Positions 30,424 to 38,782 of a stretch of 64,000 bases of DNA are shown here, one piece after another. Under the pieces are notes generated by a model that saw only the letters and a program-made list of their open reading frames with translations, was not told the DNA's origin and searched no databases. The stretch's first letter is position 1; each line of letters opens with the position of its first letter. Source of the stretch: a bacterium (GTDB taxonomy: Bacteria > Krumholzibacteriota > Krumholzibacteriia > LZORAL124-64-63); contig JADJCK010000001.1 in NCBI GenBank assembly GCA_016703265.1, forward strand, positions 186,001-250,000, read 5' to 3'. The position numbers and the translations under genes are program-made.

Positions 30424-30681
30424 TTACTTGGTGGCGGGCTTCAGCGAGGCGGCGGCCAGGCGGCTCTTCAGCCGGGCGGCCCGCTTCTTCGGCATGAGAC
30501 CCTTGCGCGCCTGCACGTCGACGAGGCTGTACATTTCGGACAGCGACGACGTCTTTTCCTCGGTGCCGGCAGCGCGGAACGCCTTGATCCTGGACCGCAT
30601 CAGCGAGCGGTTGGCCCGGTTGCGCTCGTTGCGCTTCTGGCTCGTGATCAGGCGCTTCTTACAACTCTTGTGATGGGGCAC
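30424..30681 (-). CDS. rpsT: 30S ribosomal protein S20
   Basis: Primary 16S rRNA-binding protein of the small subunit. GTG 30681 is chosen because GGAGG lies 8 nt upstream and the product then begins PHHKSCKKRLITSQKRN, the normal S20 start; the open frame upstream is promoter sequence. The 85-aa product is very basic and helical (NRANRSLMRSRIKAF, then PKKRAARLKSRLAA). It is a single-gene unit on the minus strand with its own promoter (30718-30746) and terminator. Confidence 0.95.
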   Translation of the reverse strand: MPHHKSCKKRLITSQKRNERNRANRSLMRSRIKAFRAAGTEEKTSSLSEMYSLVDVQARKGLMPKKRAARLKSRLAAASLKPATK

Positions 30682-30717
30682 GTTTACGACCTCCGTCAGG
30701 GTTTCCACAGACGGGAA

Positions 30718-30746
30718 AAGATACCCACCGGGGGCGGCGATGTCAA
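30718..30746 (-). promoter_or_regulatory. Strong predicted promoter of rpsT
   Basis: On the minus strand a perfect TTGACA (30746-30741), 17 nt and TATCTT (30723-30718). The transcript would begin near 30711, a 30-nt leader before GTG 30681. The -35 hexamer coincides with ATG 30740 of the possible uvrC start, so the two divergent units touch. Confidence 0.75.
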
Positions 30747-30755
30747 GCGACCACA

Positions 30756-32678
30756 ATGATTTCGACGACGCGCCCGGTCCGCCCTCCCCAGGTGGGCCGG
30801 AGCCTGCCCAGGAGCCCGTTCCCGAGGCCCTGCCGGAGCCCCCCGGCCGAGGTGCGCGAGAAACTCGCCGCCCTCCCGGCGGCCCCCGGCGTCTACCTGC
30901 ACAAGAACCGCCAGGGCCGGGTCATCTACGTCGGCAAGGCCGCGCGCCTGAACCAGCGCGTGCGGTCCTATTTCCAGGCCGGCGCCGACCACGACCCCAA
31001 GACCGGCACCCTCGTGCGCCAGATCGGCGATTTCGACTTCATCGTCACCGAGACCGCTGCCGATGCGCTGATCCTCGAGGACCAGCTCATCAAGGAGTAT
31101 CGGCCCAAATACAACATCCGCCTGACGGACGACAAGGCGTACCCGTACCTGCGCGTGACCCTCAACGAGCCCTTCCCGCGCGTGGAGGTGGTGCGCCGCC
31201 TCGAACGTGACGGCGCCCGCTATTTCGGGCCCTTCACCGACGTGCACGCGATGCGCGAGACGCTCAAGTTCGCGGCCGGCGCCTTCCAGGTGCGCACCTG
31301 CCACCTGGGGCTGCCGGAGCAGACCGTCGACCGGGCCTGCCTGGACTGGCAGATCGGCCGCTGCAGCGCGCCCTGCGTGGGATACGACGACCAGCAGTCG
31401 TACCGCGAGAAGGTGAGCCGGCTGGTGCGCTTCCTGTCCGGCGCCGAGGACGAGGTGCTCGCCGAACTGCGCACGCAGATGGCGCAGATGGCCACCGACC
31501 GGCGCTACGAGGAGGCCGCCAGGCTGCGCGATCGTGTGGCGCGGCTCGACCGCACGATCAGCCATAGCCGCCCCGTCTCGGGCGTCAGCGGCGACGTCGA
31601 CCTGGTCGGAATCGCCCGCGACGGCGAGGACGCCTCCGGCGTGGTGATGCGCGTGCGCAGCGGCCGCATCCTGACCACGCACCATTTCCTGCTGACCGAC
31701 CGGCTGGACCGCGGGCTCGGCGACATCATGGCCCAGCTCCTGCGCGAGTACTATCCGCGCGCCGGCGATATCCCGGCCGAGATCCTGCTGTCACATGCCG
31801 TGGAGGACGTGGAGGACTGGAACCTCTGGCTGCGCCGCCTGCGTGACGGCGCCTGCGCCCTCAAGGTGCCGGTGCGCGGGGCACGCCACCAGGCGGTGGA
31901 CCTCGCACGGACGAACGCCGCCTTCAAGCTGCGGCAGGCAGCCGTGAACCGGCACCTGCGCCCGTCGCGCAAGGTGACGCCCGCCGACATCGAACTGCAG
32001 GAGGCGCTCGACCTGCACACCGTGCCGGACACGATCGAGTGCTTCGACATCTCGAACTTCCAGGGCCGCGAGACGGTGGCATCGCTGGTCTACTTCAAGG
32101 GCGGCGAACCGCTGAAGAGCCGATACCGGCGCTTCCGCATCCGCACCGTTGAGGGCTGCGACGACTTTGCCAGCATGGGCGAGGTGCTCGACCGCCACTA
32201 CGGCAAGCTGGCCGCGACAGGCGGCGAGCCGGCCGACCTGATCGTCGTCGACGGTGGGGCCGGACAGCTCGGCGTGGCGCGCGAGGTGCTGGCCAGGCAC
32301 GGCTTCCACAGCGCACAGCTGATCGGCCTGGCCAAGCGCGAGGAGACGATCCACCGGGAGAACGGGACCATCAGCCTGTCCCGTCGCAGCGAAGCGTTGA
32401 AGCTGCTGCAGCGCGTGCGCGACGAGGCGCATCGTTTCGCGATCACCTACCACCGCCTGCTGCGCGACCGCAAGACGACCGCCAGCGAACTGGACCTCGT
32501 GCCCGGCATCGGGCGCATCAAGAAGCTCGCGCTGCTGTACCATTTCGGTTCCGTGGCGCAGGTGCGGGCGGCCTCGGCCGCCGAGTTGTCGGAGGTGCGC
32601 GGCCTGAACCGCCACGATGTCGCCACCCTGCTGGCCTTCTTCGCCGCGCGCTCCGGGCCGGCTGCGGACGAGCCATGA
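30756..32678 (+). CDS. uvrC: Excinuclease ABC subunit C
   Basis: Makes both incisions around bulky DNA lesions after UvrAB. The GIY-YIG nuclease follows REKLAALPAAPGVYLHK and VIYVGKAARL; the UVR motif that binds UvrB is in DRRYEEAARLRDRVARLD; the RNase H-like part and the C-terminal helix-hairpin-helix (VPGIGRIKKLALLYHF, then EVRGLNRHDVATLLAFF) are intact. The start is uncertain. As read in frame, ATG 30756 gives a basic leader without a ribosome-binding site; GTG 30852 gives a short, family-like start; ATG 30740 in another frame gives an acidic/Pro-rich leader that would join if one C were removed from the six at 30839-30844. xerD overlaps the stop (ATGA). Confidence 0.93.
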   Translation: MISTTRPVRPPQVGRSLPRSPFPRPCRSPPAEVREKLAALPAAPGVYLHKNRQGRVIYVGKAARLNQRVRSYFQAGADHDPKTGTLVRQIGDFDFIVTETAADALILEDQLIKEYRPKYNIRLTDDKAYPYLRVTLNEPFPRVEVVRRLERDGARYFGPFTDVHAMRETLKFAAGAFQVRTCHLGLPEQTVDRACLDWQIGRCSAPCVGYDDQQSYREKVSRLVRFLSGAEDEVLAELRTQMAQMATDRRYEEAARLRDRVARLDRTISHSRPVSGVSGDVDLVGIARDGEDASGVVMRVRSGRILTTHHFLLTDRLDRGLGDIMAQLLREYYPRAGDIPAEILLSHAVEDVEDWNLWLRRLRDGACALKVPVRGARHQAVDLARTNAAFKLRQAAVNRHLRPSRKVTPADIELQEALDLHTVPDTIECFDISNFQGRETVASLVYFKGGEPLKSRYRRFRIRTVEGCDDFASMGEVLDRHYGKLAATGGEPADLIVVDGGAGQLGVAREVLARHGFHSAQLIGLAKREETIHRENGTISLSRRSEALKLLQRVRDEAHRFAITYHRLLRDRKTTASELDLVPGIGRIKKLALLYHFGSVAQVRAASAAELSEVRGLNRHDVATLLAFFAARSGPAADEP

Positions 32679-33595
32679 GCCGCAGCGACGAACGCGAGAA
32701 GCGCTGGGACGAGGCCGTGGACAACTTCCTCGGCCACGCCGGCGTCGAGAAGGGCCTGGCGGCGGCGACGCTCGAGGCGCAGCGACACGATCTTGAACGC
32801 CTGCGCGCCTGGGCCACCGAGTCCGGGTTGTCCGGCCCCGAGGCTGTCAGCGACAGCAACCTGCGTGCGTTTCTTCTGGCCAGTTCCCACGACCTCGCGG
32901 CGACCTCGCGTGCACGTCTGCTGTCCACGCTGCGCTCGTTCTTCCGCTTCCTGCAGGCCGAAGGCCGCCTCAAGGGTGATCCCACCGCGACCATCATCGC
33001 GCCCAAGCGGGGTCGCCACCTGCCCGACGTGCTCGGCGTGGCCCAGGTCGAGCGGCTGCTGGAGTGGGGCGATGCCTCGCCGCCCGGCCTGCGCGACCGG
33101 GCAGCGCTGGAACTGCTCTACGGCTGCGGCTGCCGGGTCAGTGAACTCTGCGGCCTCGACGTCGCCGACCTTGACCGGGCCGAGGCGGTGGTGCGGCTGC
33201 GCGGCAAGGGCAGCAAGGAGCGGCAGGTGCCGGTCGGCGAGCCGGCCCTGGCCGCCGTCGCGGCCTACCTGCAGGGCGGCAGGCCGCACCTGGCAGGGAA
33301 GCGCCCGAGCCCGGCCCTGCTGCTGAACCAGCGCGGCGGCCGGCTGTCGCGCGTGTCGGTGTGGTCGCTGCTCAAGAAGGCGGGCGCGGCTGCCGGCCTG
33401 CCGGCCACGATCTCCCCGCATACGCTGCGGCACAGCTACGCCACGCACCTGCTCGAAGGCGGGGCCGACCTGCGCGTGGTGCAGGAACTGCTGGGCCACG
33501 CCGACATCTCCACCACCGAGATCTACACCCACGTGGACCGCGCCTGGCTGGCAGAGGCCTGGCGCTCGGCCCATCCGCGGTCCGGCCGCCGCTGA
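32675..33595 (+). CDS. xerD: Tyrosine recombinase XerD
   Basis: Partner recombinase for dimer resolution at dif. ATG 32675 overlaps the uvrC stop. Core-binding domain at 1-110; catalytic Arg in YGCGCRVSELCGL near residue 152, Lys in GKGSKERQVP near 178, HTLRHSYATHLLEGGADLRV starting near 248, His in LGHAD near 274 and Tyr in EIYTHVD near 283. Length 306 aa. The catalytic set is complete, so it should be active. A second Xer gene lies 10 kb upstream; none of the transposon context expected for a mobile integrase is present. Confidence 0.88.
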   Translation: MSRSDEREKRWDEAVDNFLGHAGVEKGLAAATLEAQRHDLERLRAWATESGLSGPEAVSDSNLRAFLLASSHDLAATSRARLLSTLRSFFRFLQAEGRLKGDPTATIIAPKRGRHLPDVLGVAQVERLLEWGDASPPGLRDRAALELLYGCGCRVSELCGLDVADLDRAEAVVRLRGKGSKERQVPVGEPALAAVAAYLQGGRPHLAGKRPSPALLLNQRGGRLSRVSVWSLLKKAGAAAGLPATISPHTLRHSYATHLLEGGADLRVVQELLGHADISTTEIYTHVDRAWLAEAWRSAHPRSGRR

Positions 33596-33624
33596 GGCCC
33601 GGTACGGCCCACGCGGTGGCCCCT

Positions 33625-33653
33625 TTGACAGGACCCATGGCCGATGGTACTGT
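33625..33653 (+). promoter_or_regulatory. Predicted promoter of the trpS-scpAB-rluB unit
   Basis: A perfect TTGACA (33625-33630), 17 nt and TACTGT (33648-33653). The inferred ~66-nt leader contains a small hairpin (ggagcc 33676-33681 with ggctcc 33691-33696) of unknown role. Confidence 0.6.
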
Positions 33654-33725
33654 TGCGCGACTGCGACCCACCGAGGGAGCCCGCCGCTTCGGCTCCATCC
33701 ATGCAACCAGCTGAAAGGCTGAGAG

Positions 33726-34727
33726 TTGAGCGATCTGAATCCCGCCGGCCGCCGTGTCATCCTCAGCGGCATGCGGCCGACCGGCCGCCTGCATTGGGGA
33801 AACTACACAGGCGCCCTGGAGAACTGGGTCCGGCTGCAGGACGAGTATGACTGCCGTTTCATGGTCGCCGACTGGCACGTGCTGACCACGGCGCTGGACA
33901 AGGTGGGCGAGATCACCGCGAACAGCCGCGAGATGTTCCTCGACTGGCTGGGCGCCGGGCTCGACCCCGACCGCTCCGTCCTGTTCCTGCAGTCGTCGAT
34001 CAAAGAGCACTCCGAGCTGTTCCTGCTGATGAGCATGATGATCAGCATGGGACGGCTCCAGCGGAACCCGACGTTCAAGGAACAGGTGCGCGACCTCAAT
34101 CTCGGCGGCGAGATCAGCTTCGGGCACCTCGGCTATCCCGTGCTGCAGGCGGCCGACATCCTGGCCTACCGCGCGCACGCGGTGCCCGTGGGCGAGGACC
34201 AGCTGCCGCACCTCGAACTGACGCGCGAGATGGCGCGCCGGTTCAACTTCCTGTTCGGCGAGACCTTCCCCGAACCGGAGGCGCTGGTGACGAAGTTCGC
34301 GCGGTTCCCCGGCACCGACGGCAACCGCATGAGCAAGTCGCTCGGCAACACCATCGAGATCTCCGCGACACCGGACGAGATCCGCACGAAGATCAAGCCG
34401 GCGTTCACCGACCCGGCGCGCCTGCGGCGCAGCGACCCCGGGCATCCCGAGGTCTGCGGCGTCTACACCTGGTACCAGAAGTTCCTGCCCGAAGCGGTGC
34501 CCCAGGTCGCCGAGGAATGCCGGAGCGCCGCGCGCGGCTGCGTCGACTGCAAGAAGCAGCTGGCCGAGGCCGCCATCACGCACTTCGCGCCCCTGCGCGA
34601 GCGCCGCGCCGAATATGAAGCGAACCCGGCGCGCCTGGACGAGATCATCGCCGCCGGCTGCGAGCGCGCCCGCGGGCTGGCCAGCGAGACCATGAAGAGC
34701 GTCCACGACGCCATGGGGATCGGCTGA
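33726..34727 (+). CDS. trpS: Tryptophanyl-tRNA synthetase
   Basis: Charges tRNA-Trp; class Ic synthetase. TTG 33726 is used, 7 nt after AAAGG, and puts the class I signature in the right place (SGMRPTGRLHWGNYTGAL; HWGN replaces HIGH). The KMSKS loop is NRMSKSLGN near residue 200. Length 333 aa is typical. The trpS-scpA-scpB-rluB order is known from Firmicutes and Thermus relatives. Three 17-nt repeats follow directly, beginning within its last codons. Confidence 0.95.
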   Translation: MSDLNPAGRRVILSGMRPTGRLHWGNYTGALENWVRLQDEYDCRFMVADWHVLTTALDKVGEITANSREMFLDWLGAGLDPDRSVLFLQSSIKEHSELFLLMSMMISMGRLQRNPTFKEQVRDLNLGGEISFGHLGYPVLQAADILAYRAHAVPVGEDQLPHLELTREMARRFNFLFGETFPEPEALVTKFARFPGTDGNRMSKSLGNTIEISATPDEIRTKIKPAFTDPARLRRSDPGHPEVCGVYTWYQKFLPEAVPQVAEECRSAARGCVDCKKQLAEAAITHFAPLRERRAEYEANPARLDEIIAAGCERARGLASETMKSVHDAMGIG

Positions 34728-34768
34728 GCATTCGCATCGGCTGAGCATGGGCATTGGCTGAACACGAT
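34718..34768 (+). repeat. Three tandem 17-nt units at the end of trpS
   Basis: Units 34718-34734, 34735-34751 and 34752-34768 share the core atcggctgagcat with a few changes. The first holds the trpS stop codon; each later unit holds another TGA. Because 17 is not a multiple of three, the three TGA codons (34725, 34742, 34759) fall in all three reading frames. Confidence 0.7.
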
Positions 34769-34778
34769 CGGCGGACCG

Positions 34779-36071
34779 ATGGAGCGGGGAGACGACACGG
34801 TGCAGGACAGCGACGTGCTCAGTGAAGAAGACGGTGCGGCGCCGGCCCCGGCGCCCGTGCGCGCAGGCCGGGGCAGCCCCGAGACCTGGAACCTCGACGC
34901 GCTGCCGCCGGAGCTGGATTATTTCCGTTCCAGCGCCGCCTACCAGATCGAGCTGACCGGATTCCAGGGCCCGCTCGACCTGCTCCTGTTCCTGCTCGAC
35001 AAGGACCAGGTCGACATCTACGACATCCCCATCGCGCGCATCACCGACCAGTTCATCCGGCACATCGAGGTGATGCAGTCGATCAGCCTCGACCAGGCCG
35101 GCGAATTCATCGCCATGGCCGCGACGCTGCTCGTCATCAAGATGAAGATGCTGATGCCCTCGCGGGCCGACGAGGAAGAGGAAACCGAAGAGGACCCGCG
35201 CGCCGAGCTTGTGCGCCGCCTGCTGGAGTACAAGCGCTTCAAGGAAGCGGCACTCGCCTTCCAGGAGCGCGAGGACGAGCGCAGCCAGTACCACACCCGG
35301 CAGCTTCGCTTCCCGTTCACCAACGACCTGGCCGTGGAGCCGGCGTTGCGCATCGAGATGTTCGACCTGCTGGCCGCGCTGGCCGGCATATATGACCGCG
35401 TGCGGAAACGGCCCGTGCACGATATCGTACGTGAGCCGTTTACGGTCGACGAGAAGATCGAATTGATCGCCTCTCGCACCGTTGACGGCAGTCTTGTTCG
35501 TTTCGAGGAACTGTTCGCGGACGACACCATCAAGATGGAAGTCGTGGTCACCTTCATTGCCATCCTCGAGATGGTGAAACGAGGACGTCTCGTGTTCGTG
35601 CAAACCGAACCCCTGGGACCGATCTGGCTGCAGAGCGCGGCGCCCGCCGCCGAAGGGTCCGACCTGGAAGAGTCCGCTGTCGCTGTCGCGCCCATGCCGG
35701 TCGCGGATCCCGCCCGTCCCATCGGCGCTGCCGACGACGATGACGACGAGGACGGCTGGTCCGACGAGGACCTCGACGACGATGACGATGACGATGACGA
35801 CGTCGAGTGGGATGACGACGACGACGATGATTGGGTCGATGACGACGACACCCCGGACGGTGACGACGCCAAGGACACCGCGTCGCAGGCCGAAGTCGTG
35901 GCCTCCATCGACGACAAGGACGACGAGGACGATGAAGCCGCCGTCGCCGACCCCGATGACGATGAAGACGATGACGAGGACTGGGACGACGACGACGAGG
36001 ACGACTGGGACGACGACGATGACGACGACGACGCCCCGGCGGACGACGACGAAGACGACGACCAGCGTTGA
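34779..36071 (+). CDS. scpA: Segregation and condensation protein A with hyperacidic C-terminal tail
   Basis: Kleisin subunit that bridges SMC heads with ScpB in chromosome condensation. The core (about 45-300) is standard: YQIELTGFQGPLDLLLFLLD, DIYDIPIARITDQF, and a C-terminal winged helix ending before SDLEESAVA. From about residue 319 to the end (430) the protein is almost entirely Asp/Glu with occasional Trp, unlike any ScpA I know, whose length is about 250-280 aa. ATG 34779 lacks a clear ribosome-binding site; GTG 34800 has GGGGAG 8 nt upstream and may be the real start. The stop overlaps scpB. Confidence 0.92.
   Translation: MERGDDTVQDSDVLSEEDGAAPAPAPVRAGRGSPETWNLDALPPELDYFRSSAAYQIELTGFQGPLDLLLFLLDKDQVDIYDIPIARITDQFIRHIEVMQSISLDQAGEFIAMAATLLVIKMKMLMPSRADEEEETEEDPRAELVRRLLEYKRFKEAALAFQEREDERSQYHTRQLRFPFTNDLAVEPALRIEMFDLLAALAGIYDRVRKRPVHDIVREPFTVDEKIELIASRTVDGSLVRFEELFADDTIKMEVVVTFIAILEMVKRGRLVFVQTEPLGPIWLQSAAPAAEGSDLEESAVAVAPMPVADPARPIGAADDDDDEDGWSDEDLDDDDDDDDDVEWDDDDDDDWVDDDDTPDGDDAKDTASQAEVVASIDDKDDEDDEAAVADPDDDEDDDEDWDDDDEDDWDDDDDDDDAPADDDEDDDQR
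35737..36066 (+). repeat. Low-complexity GAC/GAT codon tract in scpA
   Basis: About 330 nt in which nearly every codon is GAC, GAT or GAG, encoding the acidic tail of ScpA. The irregular mix of GAC and GAT and interspersed Trp, Ser and Pro codons argues for a selected protein segment more than for a recent microsatellite expansion, although slippage could change its length. Confidence 0.8.
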
Positions 36072-36847
36072 CGGGAGACGGAAACTTGAAGAGGGAACTG
36101 GAAGCCCTGCTGTTCGCCGCCGACAGCCCGCTGACCATTGCGAGGCTGAAGAAGATCTTCCCCGAACGCGAGAACGCGGAGATCCGCAGCGCCATCTCCG
36201 AACTGGAACAGGATTACACCGCGGCCGGCCTGGCCTTCACGGTGGTGGAGTTCGGCGGCGGCTGGCAGATCGCCACGCGGCCCGAGTATGCGCCGCTCGT
36301 GGACAACCTGCTGAAGTCGCGGAGCTTCACGCGCCTGTCCAAGGCGGGCCTCGAGGTGCTCGCGATCATCGCCTACCGCCAGCCCATCACGCGGCTGGAG
36401 ATCGACGAGATCCGCGGCGTCAACAGCAGCGGGGCCATCAGTACGCTGACCGAGCGCAACCTGATCACGGTGGTCGGGCGCTCGCAGACCGTGGGCAACC
36501 CGCTCCTCTACGGCACAACGCGCGAGTTCCTGAACCACCTCGGGCTGAAGGGCCTCGGACAGTTGCCCGACCTGCCGGCGCTCGAAGGCGTGCTCGAGGA
36601 TCGCGAGCAGTTGAAGGAGTTCGCCAGCCGCATCGGCCGCGAGGTCACGGACGAGGAGCTGGAGGAATACTTCGCCGCGCCCGTGGCGCACGTGCAGGAA
36701 CCGACGCCGCCGGAGCCCGACGGAACGGACGAGCCGGAAGCCGGGGCGGAGCCGGAATCGGAGTCGGCTGAAGCCGACGTCGATCAAGAGCCGGACGGCG
36801 AAGTGCAGGATGCCCCCGACGATGCCGGTGACGATGAAGCCCGCTGA
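36068..36847 (+). CDS. scpB: Segregation and condensation protein B
   Basis: Winged-helix partner of ScpA. TTG 36068 overlaps the scpA stop; TTG 36086 with GGGAG upstream gives LKRELEALLFAADSPL, closer to the family start. The two winged-helix domains (to about residue 185) are normal, with SKAGLEVLAIIAYRQPITR and EIRGVNSSGAISTLTERNLI. The last ~50 residues are Glu/Asp/Pro-rich, a second acidic tail beside that of ScpA. rluB overlaps its end by 14 nt. Confidence 0.94.
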   Translation: MTGDGNLKRELEALLFAADSPLTIARLKKIFPERENAEIRSAISELEQDYTAAGLAFTVVEFGGGWQIATRPEYAPLVDNLLKSRSFTRLSKAGLEVLAIIAYRQPITRLEIDEIRGVNSSGAISTLTERNLITVVGRSQTVGNPLLYGTTREFLNHLGLKGLGQLPDLPALEGVLEDREQLKEFASRIGREVTDEELEEYFAAPVAHVQEPTPPEPDGTDEPEAGAEPESESAEADVDQEPDGEVQDAPDDAGDDEAR

Positions 36848-37631
36848 CCCCGGCATCCGCCTGAACCGCTTCCTGGCGCGGGCCGGCCACGGTTCGCGCC
36901 GCGCCGTGGAAGAGCTTGTGGTGGCCGGCCGCGTGGCGATCAACGGCGAGGTCGTTACCGACCTGGGCCGCCGCGTGGATCCGGCCGCCGACCGCGTGGC
37001 GGTCGATGGCCGGCTCGTGCAGATGCCCGATGATTTCCGCGTCTATGCCTTCCACAAGCCATTGGGAATCGTTTGCACTCTCAAATCGCAGACGGGCCAG
37101 CCGGCGCTCGACGAGTGGCGGCGTCTGGCTGAACTTCCCGAGCGATTCGTACCGGTCGGGCGCCTTGACCAGACGTCTTCCGGGTTGCTCCTTTGGACCG
37201 ACGACGGCGAGCTCAACCAGGCGCTCTGCCGACCGCGGTCCGGGGTCTGGAAGTCCTACGAAGTCGAACTCAGTATGGTCCTGCCCGACGCGCTGCTGCC
37301 GAAGCTGACCGGCGGCGGGATCGTGCTGGACGGGCGGCCCTGCCGACCCTGCCGCATGCGACCGGGCCACCGCCCGGACGGGCGGCACTGGGTGCTGGAA
37401 CTGCACGAAGGTCGCAAGCGGCAGATCCGGCGGATGTTCGGCGCGGTGGGTTTCAACGTGACGGCGCTGCACCGCGTGGCGGTGGGCCCGATCACCCTGG
37501 GGCGCCTGCACCCGGGCGATTTCCGGCGCCTGTCGGCGGCGGAGGTCGAAGCCCTGCGGGGCGCGGTATTCGGAACGGGTAAGGGTCGGGAGCGTCCTCG
37601 TCGCGGCGGGGGCGCCAGGGATGGCGGCTGA
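36834..37631 (+). CDS. rluB: 23S rRNA pseudouridine synthase, RsuA/RluB family
   Basis: Isomerises uridine to pseudouridine in 23S rRNA. ATG 36834 is the last of several in-frame Met codons and gives a normal start. An S4 domain (RLNRFLARAGHGSRRAVEEL) is at residues 6-65; the catalytic Asp is in GRLDQTSSGLLL near residue 111, and HEGRKRQIRRMFGAVGF follows. The scpA-scpB-rluB context is typical of RluB rather than RsuA. The last ~15 residues are Arg/Gly-rich. Confidence 0.92.
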   Translation: MKPADPGIRLNRFLARAGHGSRRAVEELVVAGRVAINGEVVTDLGRRVDPAADRVAVDGRLVQMPDDFRVYAFHKPLGIVCTLKSQTGQPALDEWRRLAELPERFVPVGRLDQTSSGLLLWTDDGELNQALCRPRSGVWKSYEVELSMVLPDALLPKLTGGGIVLDGRPCRPCRMRPGHRPDGRHWVLELHEGRKRQIRRMFGAVGFNVTALHRVAVGPITLGRLHPGDFRRLSAAEVEALRGAVFGTGKGRERPRRGGGARDGG

Positions 37632-37678
37632 CCCGGCGGCGGACGCACGGGACGGCCGAACCGAAGCCGGAGGCAAGC

Positions 37679-38782
37679 ATGATCGACTTCAAGGGCCTGT
37701 TCCGACCCGGAATCATTGCGACGCGTCCCTACAGTCCAGGAAAGCCCATCTGCGAGGTCCGTCGCGAACTGGGCCTCGGTTCCGTCATCAAGCTGGCCAG
37801 CAACGAGAATCCGGAGGGCCCGCTGCCCGAGGTTCTCGAGGCGATCGCCCGTGCCGCCCGCGACCTGAACCGCTATCCCGATTCATCCGCCTTCCGGCTG
37901 CTCGAGGCGCTGTCCGCGCATCTCGACGTCGAGCCCGGCGAGATCATCCTCGGCAACGGCAGCAACGAGGTCATCGACATCCTCATCCGGGCCCTGGTCA
38001 CGCCCGGCGAGAACGTGGTCTACAGCGAGCACAGCTTCATCGTCTACGCCCTGACGACCATGGTCCATTTCGAGTGCGGGCGCGCCGTGCCGCTGACGGC
38101 GGACGACCGGCACGACCTGCCGGCGATGGCCGCCGCCATCGACGATCGCACCAAGCTCGTGATCGTCTGCAACCCGAACAACCCGACCGGCACCTACAAC
38201 ACGCTGGAGGAGTTCGTGTCCTTCCTGCGCGCGGTGCCGAAGCGGGTGGTGGTGGCGGTTGACGAGGCCTATTATGAATACGTCACCGCGCCGGACTACC
38301 CGCAGACGTTGTCCCTGCGCGAGGAGTACCCGAACCTGGTGGCCCTGCGGACCTTCAGCAAGATCCACTCGCTGGCCGGGCTGCGCATCGGCTATGGTGT
38401 CGGGCACGCCGACCTGGTCACCGAGCTGCACAAGACGCGCGAGCCGTTCAACGTGAACTCGCTGAGCCAGGCCGCGGCGCTGGCCTGTCTCGAGAACTGG
38501 CGCGTGGTGCCCGAGCGCGCGCTGCGCAACGAGCGCGAGCGCGAACGGCTCGCGGCGCAACTGAAGGGGCTGGGCTTCCGGGTCACGCCGAGCCAGGCGA
38601 ACTTCCTCCTGGCGCGCTGCGACGGGAACGCGGGACAGCTGACCACGGCCCTGCTGCACAAGGGCGTGATCGTGCGCCCCATGCACGCTTTCGGACTGGG
38701 AGAGGGCGCGCTCCGCATCAGCGTGGGGCTGCCCGAAGAGAACGACCGCTGCGTCGCTGCACTGAGGGAGATCCTGTCCTGA
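37679..38782 (+). CDS. hisC: Histidinol-phosphate aminotransferase
   Basis: PLP enzyme transferring the amino group to imidazole-acetol phosphate in histidine synthesis; HisC enzymes often also act on aromatic amino-acid precursors. ATG 37679 has CGGAGG upstream. KLASNENPEGP, NGSNEVIDIL, NPNNPTGTY and the PLP Lys in FSKIHSLAGLRIGYG near residue 228 are all present. Length 367 aa. It abuts aroF, which fits a shared role in aromatic amino acids, but specificity cannot be read from sequence alone. Confidence 0.9.
   Translation: MIDFKGLFRPGIIATRPYSPGKPICEVRRELGLGSVIKLASNENPEGPLPEVLEAIARAARDLNRYPDSSAFRLLEALSAHLDVEPGEIILGNGSNEVIDILIRALVTPGENVVYSEHSFIVYALTTMVHFECGRAVPLTADDRHDLPAMAAAIDDRTKLVIVCNPNNPTGTYNTLEEFVSFLRAVPKRVVVAVDEAYYEYVTAPDYPQTLSLREEYPNLVALRTFSKIHSLAGLRIGYGVGHADLVTELHKTREPFNVNSLSQAAALACLENWRVVPERALRNERERERLAAQLKGLGFRVTPSQANFLLARCDGNAGQLTTALLHKGVIVRPMHAFGLGEGALRISVGLPEENDRCVAALREILS

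Noticed and set aside
35737..36066. Microsatellite or CRISPR-like repeat
   Set aside because: No repeat-spacer regularity; the tract is protein-coding and its codons are mixed, so it is treated as an acidic tail.
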